DNA of 64,000 nucleotides, from NCBI RefSeq assembly GCF_024721975.1, contig NZ_JANQBB010000001.1:248001-312000 (forward strand). The letters are read 5' to 3'. A program made the position numbers and the translations under genes. The notes under the pieces are model-generated. The model saw nothing but the letters and a program-made list of their open reading frames with translations, ran no database searches and was not told the DNA's origin. This DNA comes from Paenibacillus endoradicis. GTDB lineage: Bacteria; Bacillota; Bacilli; Paenibacillales; Paenibacillaceae. Every line of letters begins with the position of its first letter. The stretch's first letter is position 1. Positions 38,147 through 46,606 of the stretch are shown piece by piece.

Positions 38147-39103
38147 ATGCAAACAGAGAAAACCGCTCAGGTCGCAAAGGGATTCATTCGTCCGCAGAAG
38201 ATATCGAAGTGGGCACATATCGCCAGCGAGTTGAAACGTAACAAGCATTATTATATTTTAATAAGTCCATATATGACGATTTTCTTTTTGTTCACTGTCA
38301 TTCCCGTCGTTTTCTCTTTGGTATTAAGCCTATTCTATTTTAATATGCTGGAATTTCCACGATTTGTAGGATGGCAAAATTATTCTAGACTGTTGCTTAA
38401 CGACGATGTATTTATGATTGCTTTGAAGAATACTCTTCTGTTCGCGGTTATTACTGGTCCTGTTAGTTATATCGCCTGTTTTTTGTTTGCTTGGATTATT
38501 AATGAACTATCACCTAAAGTACGTGCATTTATGACGTTAGTTTTTTATGCTCCTTCGATTTCAGGTAATGTGTTTTTCATATGGCTAATCGTATTTTCGG
38601 GCGATAGCTATGGTTATTTGAACGGATTTTTGATGAAAACAGGTATTATATTAGAACCTATTCAATGGCTTCTTGATGAGAAATATATTTTGCCGATTGT
38701 TATGCTAGTTCAACTGTGGCTTAGTTTAGGAACGAGTTTCCTTGCCTTTATTGCTGGTTTGCAGACGATCGATAGAACACTGATTGAAGCAGGGTCTGTC
38801 GATGGAATTAGAAATCGTTGGCAGGAACTATGGTTTATTACATTACCTTCAATGAGACCACAGCTTATGTTCGGAGCTGTTATGCAGATTACAGGATCGT
38901 TTGCAGTTGCTGATATTTCAATCGCACTTGCAGGATTTCCGAGCGTCAACTACGCGGCTCATACCATCGTAACGCATTTGATGGACTTTGGTAGTATTCG
39001 TTTTGAGATGGGTTACGCGTCCGCCATTGCAACAGTTCTCTTCGGCATTATGCTTGGAACTAATATGCTGACACAAAAAATGCTGAGAAAGATAGGTGAG
39101 TAA
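38147..39103 (+). CDS. ABC sugar permease, MalF-like (pair 1)
   Basis: A 318-residue permease with about six membrane helices, the first near residues 40-65 (YYILISPYMTIFFLFTVIPVVFSLVLSLF). The EAA loop reads IEAGSVDGIRNRWQELWFITLPSM near residue 215. ATG 38147 follows GGGGTGG by six bases; an in-frame start at 38039 would overlap the previous gene by 92 bases and lacks a site. It is followed two bases later by its partner permease. It should form a channel with that partner for substrate handed over by one of the two upstream binding proteins. The ATPase is not encoded here. Confidence 0.94.
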   Translation: MQTEKTAQVAKGFIRPQKISKWAHIASELKRNKHYYILISPYMTIFFLFTVIPVVFSLVLSLFYFNMLEFPRFVGWQNYSRLLLNDDVFMIALKNTLLFAVITGPVSYIACFLFAWIINELSPKVRAFMTLVFYAPSISGNVFFIWLIVFSGDSYGYLNGFLMKTGIILEPIQWLLDEKYILPIVMLVQLWLSLGTSFLAFIAGLQTIDRTLIEAGSVDGIRNRWQELWFITLPSMRPQLMFGAVMQITGSFAVADISIALAGFPSVNYAAHTIVTHLMDFGSIRFEMGYASAIATVLFGIMLGTNMLTQKMLRKIGE

Positions 39104-39105
39104 CG

Positions 39106-39981
39106 TTGGTCATGAAAATGATGGCGGTCTTTCGAACGCCTAAAAAGCTTAATCGTTCTTTTACTGTCAGCTTTTTGCTGTTTGCGTTGCTTGCCTTTTT
39201 TGGGGCCTTCATGGCTTTGCCGCTCGTTTATGCGGTGAACAATGCATTCAAACCACTTGATGAATTATTTATATTTCCACCGCGTTTCTTTGTGAAAAAT
39301 CTGACGATAGAAAACTTCTTAGATTTAATATCTTTAATGGGAAATTCTTGGGTACCTTTATCTCGATATATCGCTAATACTTTGCTGATTACGATTGTCG
39401 GTACTGTTGGTCATATTCTGCTGGCATCTGCAGCAGCTTATCCCCTTGCGAAATATCGATTCCTTGGCTCAAAGACACTCTTCTCTATCGTTGTGTTAGC
39501 TCTAATGTTCTCGCCACATGTAACAGCTACACCCAACTATCTGATCATGTCTTGGTTGGGCTGGGTAAATACGCATGCATCCATTATTATACCCGCATTA
39601 GCTTTCCCACTAGGATTGTTCCTAATGAAGCAATTCATGGAGCAAATTCCTGATGCTTTATTAGAAGCTGCCAAAATTGATGGTGCCAATGAATACAGGA
39701 TTTATTGGACTATTGTTATGCCCAACGTAAAGCCTGCATGGTTAACTCTTATGATTTTGCAGTTTCCAATGTTATGGGGTAGTGACGGGGGTAATTTTAT
39801 CTATAGTGAGAACTTAAAAACGCTGCATTACGCCTTGGGACAAATTACTGCTGGGGGAATTGCGAGAGCAGGGGTTGGTGCGGCAGTCGCACTACTTTTG
39901 ATGATTGTTCCAATATCACTATTTATTATTTCTCAGAGTAGCGTCATTGAGACAATGGCTACTTCCGGGATGAAGGATTAG
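39106..39981 (+). CDS. ABC carbohydrate permease, MalG-like (pair 1)
   Basis: A 291-residue inner-membrane permease with an N-terminal helix (~20-45) and five others; EAA loop LEAAKIDGANEYRIYWTIVMPN near residue 185. The TTG start at 39106 has AGGTGAG five bases upstream; ATG 39112 is an in-frame alternative. It begins two bases after the stop of the MalF-like partner and is followed 16 bases later by the NHL/TPR gene, so co-expression with the accessory genes is likely. Confidence 0.93.
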   Translation: MVMKMMAVFRTPKKLNRSFTVSFLLFALLAFFGAFMALPLVYAVNNAFKPLDELFIFPPRFFVKNLTIENFLDLISLMGNSWVPLSRYIANTLLITIVGTVGHILLASAAAYPLAKYRFLGSKTLFSIVVLALMFSPHVTATPNYLIMSWLGWVNTHASIIIPALAFPLGLFLMKQFMEQIPDALLEAAKIDGANEYRIYWTIVMPNVKPAWLTLMILQFPMLWGSDGGNFIYSENLKTLHYALGQITAGGIARAGVGAAVALLLMIVPISLFIISQSSVIETMATSGMKD

Positions 39982-39997
39982 AAGGGGGCTTTGCACG

Positions 39998-41461
39998 ATG
40001 TTGACTAGAAACCCCAAAATAAGAAAGGGTCTCTTCATGGCACTTTGTTGTCTAATTGGCATAAGTGTGTGGGGAAGTCCAGTCCAGGCTAATAGCAACG
40101 CAGATTCCTACAACTATTCTTATTGGGGAAGAACGGTTGCTTCGCCTGCCGCCTATACGGCGACCGGTTCGGTTAATGGGTTGGATATTGGAATAGGGAT
40201 ATTAAAGGAACCTAGCGATATTCAAGTCACATCTGATAACTATATTTATATATTGGATTCTGGAAATAACAGGGTAGTTATTTTAGATCAAAACTACGAA
40301 TTGATTAATGTCATTGATTCATTTAACAATGAAGGATCAATCGAAACATTACTTAACCCTCAGGGACTGTTTGTAACGCAAGATAAAAAACTGTTAATTG
40401 CTGATACTGGCAATAAACGTATAGTAGAGCTTGATAAGGATAATAACCTTATAAAAATTATTGAAGCACCACAATCCGAATTACTTAATTCAACGTTTGA
40501 TTTCCAACCAGTTCGGGTTGTAGCCGATAAGGCACAGCGAATATATGTTATGTCAATAGGAGTATTCGATGGCTTGATGGAATTTAACGCTGCAGGGGAA
40601 TTCAATACATTTACGGGAGCAAATCGTGTAAACGTAGATCCTATTGAGTATTTCTGGAAAACGATTTCCACACAAGAGCAACAAAGTAAAATGATAATGT
40701 TTACTCCTACAGAATTTACAAATTTGGACATAAACGAAGAAGATTTTCTTTATGTTACAAATGGTGATCAATGGGGTGACAACATTAAGATGTTAAACGC
40801 TCAAGGTAGCGATATATTGCGTAGAAATGGATATTTCAAACCTATGGGCGACATTCGCTACTTTGCAGATGAAGGTCCATCTCGATTAGTAGATATCGAT
40901 GTGGCTGATAGCGAGATGTATTCGGTGCTTGATGCAAAAAGAGGAAGGGTATTTACATATAATGGGGATGGACATCTGTTATATATATTCGGTGGTCTAG
41001 GAAATAAATTAGGAGAATTTAAGACACCAACAGCAATTACTAGAATGGGAGATGATTTCCTAGTTCTAGATAAGGCACTTGGTGAGATTACGGTGTTCCA
41101 GACAACGGAATACGGTCGAATGCTTAATGAGGCAGTTAGGAGTTATTATCGCGGAGATGAAGGAGAGGCATTCAATTATTTTCAACAAACTATAAATATG
41201 AACTCCAATTTAGAGTTCGCCTATGGTGGAATCGGTAAGGCACTTCTTCGTCAAGGAGATTACAAAGAGGCAATGTTTTACTTTAAAAAGAGTATGGATC
41301 AGAAAAATTATTCCAAGGCGTACTTACTCTATCGCAAAGAAGTGCTTCGGGAATACTTCTCGATTATTATGACAGGCATATTGATAATGGCAGTTGTAAT
41401 TTCAGTTGCAACAAGATACAGGAAGTTAGTACGGAGAAAGAGGGGGATTTCCATTGAATAG
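39998..41461 (+). CDS. Secreted NHL-repeat beta-propeller with TPR and C-terminal membrane anchor
   Basis: A 487-residue protein. Signal peptide (~1-31, ending PVQANS), then an NHL-type beta-propeller (~45-370) with repeated blades such as LKEPSDIQVTSDNYIYILDSGNNRVVILD and LNPQGLFVTQDKKLLIADTGNKRIVELD, a short TPR region (~375-435, NEAVRSYYRGDEGEAFNYFQQ and YGGIGKALLRQGDYKEAMFYF) and a membrane helix (~452-472) with a basic tail. The propeller is thus presented outside the cell. The gene overlaps the YIP1-like gene by 8 bases. A scaffold or substrate-binding role in the transporter is inferred; no function is known to me. Confidence 0.9.
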   Translation: MLTRNPKIRKGLFMALCCLIGISVWGSPVQANSNADSYNYSYWGRTVASPAAYTATGSVNGLDIGIGILKEPSDIQVTSDNYIYILDSGNNRVVILDQNYELINVIDSFNNEGSIETLLNPQGLFVTQDKKLLIADTGNKRIVELDKDNNLIKIIEAPQSELLNSTFDFQPVRVVADKAQRIYVMSIGVFDGLMEFNAAGEFNTFTGANRVNVDPIEYFWKTISTQEQQSKMIMFTPTEFTNLDINEEDFLYVTNGDQWGDNIKMLNAQGSDILRRNGYFKPMGDIRYFADEGPSRLVDIDVADSEMYSVLDAKRGRVFTYNGDGHLLYIFGGLGNKLGEFKTPTAITRMGDDFLVLDKALGEITVFQTTEYGRMLNEAVRSYYRGDEGEAFNYFQQTINMNSNLEFAYGGIGKALLRQGDYKEAMFYFKKSMDQKNYSKAYLLYRKEVLREYFSIIMTGILIMAVVISVATRYRKLVRRKRGISIE

Positions 41462-42080
41462 AGATCTTGTGAAATATCCTTTTTATCTCATTTTTCATCC
41501 CTTTGATGGTTATTGGGAATTGAAATACGACCGCAATCAGAAGCAGAGCTTGATCTTTGCCATTGCTATTCTATTCATGCTCGCATTAACAAACATCTTG
41601 TCCAGCCAATACAGTGGTTTTGTCGTTCATATTGTAGATCCTAAATCAATGAATAGCTTTATGGAAATTATATATGTCATAGTGCCAGTCTTGTTCTTTT
41701 GTATAGCAAACTGGTCACTTACAACATTGTTGGACGGAGAAGGGAAATTTGTAGAAATTTTCACTTCAACATGTTTTGCACTTATTCCATTGGTACTTAT
41801 TAATTTTCCTTGGATTTGGCTAAGCAACGTCATCTCGATGGAAGAATCGGTATTTTATTATTTTTCGAACAGTCTAGCATTAATCTGGTTTGTTTTTATG
41901 TTGTTCATTGGAAATATGACGGTACATCAATTTTCACCGTCCAAATCAATACTTACCATTCTTCTCACTATTGTCGCTATGGCATTTATGGCGTTTCTTA
42001 GTTTATTATTTTTTAGTTTAATCCAACAGATCATCTCTTTCATTTCCGTTATTTATCAAGAACTGGCATTGAGAAACTGA
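41454..42080 (+). CDS. YIP1-family integral membrane protein
   Basis: A 208-residue membrane protein with about five helices (starting ~30-50, 72-92, 105-125, 138-158, 165-190), beginning with FYLIFHPFDGYWELKYDRNQK, a pattern shared by YIP1-like proteins in this kind of cluster. TTG 41454 lies behind AGAGGGGGA and overlaps the end of the NHL/TPR gene by 8 bases, so translation is coupled. Function is unknown; tight linkage with the NHL and DUF5696 genes suggests a membrane partner of one of them. Confidence 0.85.
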   Translation: MNRDLVKYPFYLIFHPFDGYWELKYDRNQKQSLIFAIAILFMLALTNILSSQYSGFVVHIVDPKSMNSFMEIIYVIVPVLFFCIANWSLTTLLDGEGKFVEIFTSTCFALIPLVLINFPWIWLSNVISMEESVFYYFSNSLALIWFVFMLFIGNMTVHQFSPSKSILTILLTIVAMAFMAFLSLLFFSLIQQIISFISVIYQELALRN

Positions 42081-42095
42081 GAAAGGAGGGCACAA

Positions 42096-44645
42096 ATGAT
42101 ACAGACTAAAAAAGTTTTAATGATAGTACTTGTTATAAGCGCAATCATCATTGCAGGTTGTTCAGATTCAATGGATGAGCTTCAATTGGATAGCGCTGCG
42201 CTTACAGAGGAATTCATACAGGGAGAATCGTTAAAGGCCTCCTTTACGGATTCGAGAGTTGCGGGAATGAAGGGGATTGCCGAGAATGATAATTTACAAT
42301 TGTTGGTGACGGAACAGACAGGGGAAATTGCTGTCATCGATAAAAATAATGGTGAGATTTGGTATAGTAACCCGCCTGAAAGTGACTCAGATGCAGTTGC
42401 TTTGGGAATTAATAAGCAGTTATTATCTTCACAAATGAAACTCGATTACTACAATATGTCTGGACAGATCAATTCAATCAACTCCAAAACTGATAGTGCA
42501 GACTATAATCAGATTAGGTTTGAACCAATCTCCAATGGTGTCAGAGTGACTTATCGATTCGGTAAGTATGAAAAAACATTGAATGATTTGCCAATGCTCA
42601 TTAGCAAAAGCCGTTTCGAACAACTAGCAACTAAATTAGATGAAACGGGGCAGAGAGCTTTACAAACTGCCTATACCGAAGATGTTGAAAAATCGGTATA
42701 CGTGAGAGGCAACGATCAAATACTTCAAGGGATTCGACTTAAGCGTGCGCTTCAAGCTTTTGAGGATGCGGGTTACACGGAAGAAGATCTATTGTTGGAT
42801 ATTGAGGAACATCAGTTGGACCAGCCTATTTCTGAACCAAGAGTCTTTCAGGCTGCTATTGAATATACGTTGGATGCTAATAGTCTTGTTGCAAAAATCC
42901 CTAGCTCAAGCATTCAATACCCAGAGGACTATCCTATTAGCCAGCTCTCCATAATGAATTATTTTGGAGCAGGAGGAGTAGAAGAAGAAGGCTCTTTATT
43001 TGTCCCTGATGGTTCTGGAGCACTCATTAACTTCAACAATGGGAAAACTCAGTATTCGGCATACCAGCAGCAAGTTTACGGAACAGATATGACGCTAGAA
43101 TCTTATGTATCAGCCGTAAGTGAAGAGTCAGTTAGGCTACCTGTGTTCGGTATTATTCGTGAAGGCAGTGCATTTTTAGGTATTATTGAAGATGGTGCCG
43201 CGGCTGCGTCTATTCACGCCGATGTCAGTGGGAAATTAAATAGCTACAACTATGTATACCCCATCTTCACTGTGCTTAATAATGGTGAAGTCACCTTGAA
43301 TGCGAATGGGAAACAGCGTTCACTACCAAAATTCCAAGAAAATAAGATGAAGTCTGATTTTACAATTCGCTATGCTTTTTTAGACGGAGAAGAAGCGTCC
43401 TACAAGGGAATGGCTCAATATTTCCAGAAATATTTGTTGGCTAAGAACGGTCTTCCTCAGCTAGTAACGGATACAAAGTCAGAGGATTCTCCTTTCTACT
43501 TGCAAGTGGTGGGGAGCATAAATAAAGAAAAGAAATTTGCAGGAATACCTTATGAATCACTAGAACCGCTTACGACATTTGAGCAAACAAAAGACATTAT
43601 TACTGAGATGAAACAGCGTGATATTAACCACATCAAGCTTCAGTATTCTGGTTGGTTCAATAACGGATTGAATCACGGTATTCCAAAAAGTATCTCAATC
43701 GATAAAGAAGTAGGCGGTAAAAAAGGTTTCCGTGATTTCACGGCGTTCGCACAAGAACAAGAGATATCTTTTTATCCTGACGTTGCCCTGCTGACAGCAT
43801 ACACAGATGATCACTTTAATACATCTAAGGATGCCGCAAGAACGATTAAAGGGGTTCCTGCTAGAATATTTGCTTATGATATGGGTCTAGATGGTCGAGA
43901 TAGATCTCGCATACCTTCTCATGTTATTTCTCCACGACTTGTCAATAGTTATGTGGATGGCATGTTAAACGATCTGTTGGATCTTCCGATCCAAAGCATA
44001 TCGTTACGGGACTTAGCTGATCAATTGAACAGTGATTATCGAAAAAATAAGCAAATTGATCGTACAGAATCTGAGGAATTTTCTATCAATGCTTTGAACC
44101 AGATAGGTGAAGCGAGTTTAAGTGTCATTGCTAATGGAGGGAATTCTTATGCTCTTCCATTTTTGACGGATATAACGAATGCTCCAATGACCAGTAGCAA
44201 ATTCAAAATTGCAGATGAAGAAATTCCTTTTTATCAAATGGTAGTTCGAGGATCTATTAATTATACGGGAGCACCATATAACCTTTCTACGTTTACGAGT
44301 ATGGAGCAATATATATTGAAATGTTTGGAATATGGATCAGGGGTCTACTTTGAGTGGATTTATGAACCGAATCATACGGTGAAGGATACCGATTATAACA
44401 ATCTGTATGCAGTGAATTACGAGTTATGGATAGATCAAGCATCAGAAATTTATAACAACGTGAACGAGGTTCTACGGAAGGTTCAGAATGAGCGCATCAT
44501 CGGACATGAAAAGCTGACTGAGGGCGTCTATAAAACCGTTTACGAGAGCATGTACGTAATTGTGAATTATAATCATTCACAAGTAACAATTGACGGCAGA
44601 ACAATTGATGCCGAGAGCTATATTACAGGTGGTGAACAATCTTGA
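42096..44645 (+). CDS. DUF5696 lipoprotein, possible uncharacterised glycosidase
   Basis: An 849-residue lipoprotein with lipobox IIAGC (cysteine ~22). After an N-terminal beta-sandwich-like part (~55-400, GEIAVIDKNNGEIWYS; EGSLFVPDGSGALINFNNG), residues ~450-790 read like a TIM barrel (KDIITEMKQRDINHIKLQYSGWFNNG; GGKKGFRDFTAFAQEQEISFYPDV; SISLRDLADQLNSDY), and the C-terminus (~800-845, YESMYVIVNYNHSQVTIDGRTIDAESY) resembles the last beta-sandwich of many glycosidases. Candidate acids are D639, D647, E753 and E757. I recognise the family as DUF5696, without a known function. RBS AAAGGAGG; its stop overlaps the next permease start. Confidence 0.88.
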   Translation: MIQTKKVLMIVLVISAIIIAGCSDSMDELQLDSAALTEEFIQGESLKASFTDSRVAGMKGIAENDNLQLLVTEQTGEIAVIDKNNGEIWYSNPPESDSDAVALGINKQLLSSQMKLDYYNMSGQINSINSKTDSADYNQIRFEPISNGVRVTYRFGKYEKTLNDLPMLISKSRFEQLATKLDETGQRALQTAYTEDVEKSVYVRGNDQILQGIRLKRALQAFEDAGYTEEDLLLDIEEHQLDQPISEPRVFQAAIEYTLDANSLVAKIPSSSIQYPEDYPISQLSIMNYFGAGGVEEEGSLFVPDGSGALINFNNGKTQYSAYQQQVYGTDMTLESYVSAVSEESVRLPVFGIIREGSAFLGIIEDGAAAASIHADVSGKLNSYNYVYPIFTVLNNGEVTLNANGKQRSLPKFQENKMKSDFTIRYAFLDGEEASYKGMAQYFQKYLLAKNGLPQLVTDTKSEDSPFYLQVVGSINKEKKFAGIPYESLEPLTTFEQTKDIITEMKQRDINHIKLQYSGWFNNGLNHGIPKSISIDKEVGGKKGFRDFTAFAQEQEISFYPDVALLTAYTDDHFNTSKDAARTIKGVPARIFAYDMGLDGRDRSRIPSHVISPRLVNSYVDGMLNDLLDLPIQSISLRDLADQLNSDYRKNKQIDRTESEEFSINALNQIGEASLSVIANGGNSYALPFLTDITNAPMTSSKFKIADEEIPFYQMVVRGSINYTGAPYNLSTFTSMEQYILKCLEYGSGVYFEWIYEPNHTVKDTDYNNLYAVNYELWIDQASEIYNNVNEVLRKVQNERIIGHEKLTEGVYKTVYESMYVIVNYNHSQVTIDGRTIDAESYITGGEQS

Positions 44646-45544
44646 AGAAGCTCGGCATGAAGCAAAGGTCTTATCTACAACAAAAGGCGTTATGGGGTAT
44701 AATATTTGCTTTTCCATGGCTCATAGGATTCATTTTTTTCTTTCTTGTTCCATTAGTGGATTCGTTGCGGTATAGCTTTAGTTCCGTTGTAGCCAGTTCG
44801 GAAGGGTTAAACATCAATTTTATAGGTTTAGAAAATTATATTAATGCACTGACAGTTAATACGAACTTTAATCGTTCATTAGTGGAATCTATTGTGAATA
44901 TGGTCGTTAACGTTCCTTTAATCGTCATATTCAGTCTTTTTATAGCGGTGTTGTTGAATCAGAAGTTTGTAGGAAGAGCTTTTGCGAGATCAATCTTTTT
45001 CTTGCCTGTTATCTTAGCGTCTGGGATTATTCTTACTCTTGAGAGTTCAAGTTTGATTCAAGCTGTTAATGATGAGAATATCGGATCTGGTTTTACTAGT
45101 GCGATGGGTGTTTTTGAACTGGAGAACATGATGTTAAGGGCAGGGGTAAGTGAAATTATCGTTCAATATTTAACAGGGGCAGTGGACCGCATTTATCAGA
45201 TAGTTAGCCAATCCGGGGTACAAATATTAATTTTCCTTGCAGCGATCCAGACGATTCCTCCTCAGCTTTATGAGGCATCTACAATGGAGGGGGCTACTGG
45301 ATATGAATCCTTTTGGAAAATCACTTTTCCTATGGTGAGTCCGCTAATTTTTGTAAATATGATTTATACAATTATTGACTCTTTCTCCGTAAATGCGATG
45401 ACCGATTTAATCCGGCAAACGGGCTTTACTTCGTTCAACTTTGGTCTCAGTTCTGCGATGGCATGGATATATTTCCTAGCGATTGCATTGATTCTACTGA
45501 CCAGTTCATACTTAGTATCCAAAAGGGTATTTTATTATGATTAG
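44642..45544 (+). CDS. ABC sugar permease, MalF-like (pair 2)
   Basis: A 300-residue permease with about six helices (first ~15-40, GIIFAFPWLIGFIFFFLVPLVDSLRYSF) and EAA loop YEASTMEGATGYESFWKITFPMVSP near residue 217. The TTG start overlaps the DUF5696 stop (TTGA), a sign of translational coupling; ATG 44657 is an alternative. It overlaps its partner by 8 bases. It forms the second permease pair of the cluster, so the run may encode two importers or one importer with exchangeable receptors. Confidence 0.93.
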   Translation: MKKLGMKQRSYLQQKALWGIIFAFPWLIGFIFFFLVPLVDSLRYSFSSVVASSEGLNINFIGLENYINALTVNTNFNRSLVESIVNMVVNVPLIVIFSLFIAVLLNQKFVGRAFARSIFFLPVILASGIILTLESSSLIQAVNDENIGSGFTSAMGVFELENMMLRAGVSEIIVQYLTGAVDRIYQIVSQSGVQILIFLAAIQTIPPQLYEASTMEGATGYESFWKITFPMVSPLIFVNMIYTIIDSFSVNAMTDLIRQTGFTSFNFGLSSAMAWIYFLAIALILLTSSYLVSKRVFYYD

Positions 45545-46514
45545 AAGGAGGATGAATGAGTTGAAGATTGTAGGTAAATTATTGTCACTAGAACAATGGA
45601 AACATTGGATTTGGTCATTCGTGAGACTGACGCTTATTGTAGGTCTATCGTTCGTTATCCTGTTCCCGATCATTCAGAAAATTTCTACAGCGTTTAAAGA
45701 TAAATCCGATCTCTATTCACCCGTTGTCGTGTGGATTCCAGAGACATATACGCTTGACAATTTTAAACTGGCGATGTCTATTATGAATTATGGTAAGACA
45801 TTGTTAAACACTTTTACTCTATCAGGGTTAACGACCATTCTAGCTGCGGCGTCCTGTGCACTAGCAGGTTATGCTTTTGCCCGACTTAAATTTAGGGGAA
45901 GCAATTTACTTTTTGGAGGCGTCATACTTACGATTCTTGTGCCACCTTCGACGATATTGATTCCCCTTTATCTTAATATGAATGACTTTACGCTATTGGG
46001 GCTCATTCCTTTGATTACCGGGGGGAAATCTATTAATCTATTAAATACTTATTGGCCTTTTATTTTAACTTCTATTACGGCAAACTCTCTTAAAGCAGGA
46101 CTATATATTTTCATCTTTAGGCAATTTTTTAGGGGAATACCGAAAGAGGTTGAAGAAGCCGCATATATGGATGGTGCAGGTGTACCTTCAACATTCACTC
46201 GCATTATGCTACCTAATGCAATACCTTCCATTGTTACGGTTGCGCTCTTTTCATTCGTATGGCAATGGAATGATAGTTTTTTTACGACGACCTATTTAAC
46301 AAGCGGAAAGGTCATGTCTACGCAGCTGTCATCATTACCGTATAATGTTTCAGCTACTCTCCAAGGTGGAGTTGGGGCGACTGTAGATCCGTTCTATTTG
46401 AGCATGATTCAGGACACAGGGATATTGCTAGCTATTTTACCATTAATAATTATTTACTTATTTGTTCAGCGTTATTTTGTAGAAAGTATTGAACGTACAG
46501 GAATTGTTGGATAA
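45537..46514 (+). CDS. ABC carbohydrate permease, MalG-like (pair 2)
   Basis: A 325-residue permease: N-terminal helix (~27-50), further helices and EAA loop EEAAYMDGAGVPSTFTRIMLPNAIP near residue 213. It begins inside the end of the MalF-like gene. This is the last gene of the unbroken run; an imperfect hairpin follows before the GH10 gene. With its partner it would need an ATPase in trans. Confidence 0.93.
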   Translation: MIRRRMNELKIVGKLLSLEQWKHWIWSFVRLTLIVGLSFVILFPIIQKISTAFKDKSDLYSPVVVWIPETYTLDNFKLAMSIMNYGKTLLNTFTLSGLTTILAAASCALAGYAFARLKFRGSNLLFGGVILTILVPPSTILIPLYLNMNDFTLLGLIPLITGGKSINLLNTYWPFILTSITANSLKAGLYIFIFRQFFRGIPKEVEEAAYMDGAGVPSTFTRIMLPNAIPSIVTVALFSFVWQWNDSFFTTTYLTSGKVMSTQLSSLPYNVSATLQGGVGATVDPFYLSMIQDTGILLAILPLIIIYLFVQRYFVESIERTGIVG

Positions 46515-46528
46515 ATAGTAAATAGGTA

Positions 46529-46580
46529 GAACGCCATGCGTGGAACGTAGTAATATGACTAGTTCGCGTATGGTGTTTCT
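46529..46580 (+). other. Imperfect stem-loop between the transporter cluster and GH10
   Basis: GAACGCCATGCGTG pairs with CGCGTATGGTGTTTC, using G-U pairs, across about 22 bases. Two T-rich bases follow only. It could be a weak terminator or an mRNA-end stabiliser; read-through into GH10 is possible. Confidence 0.45.
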
Positions 46581-46606
46581 AATTTCATGCAAAGGTGGAT
46601 GAAGTA

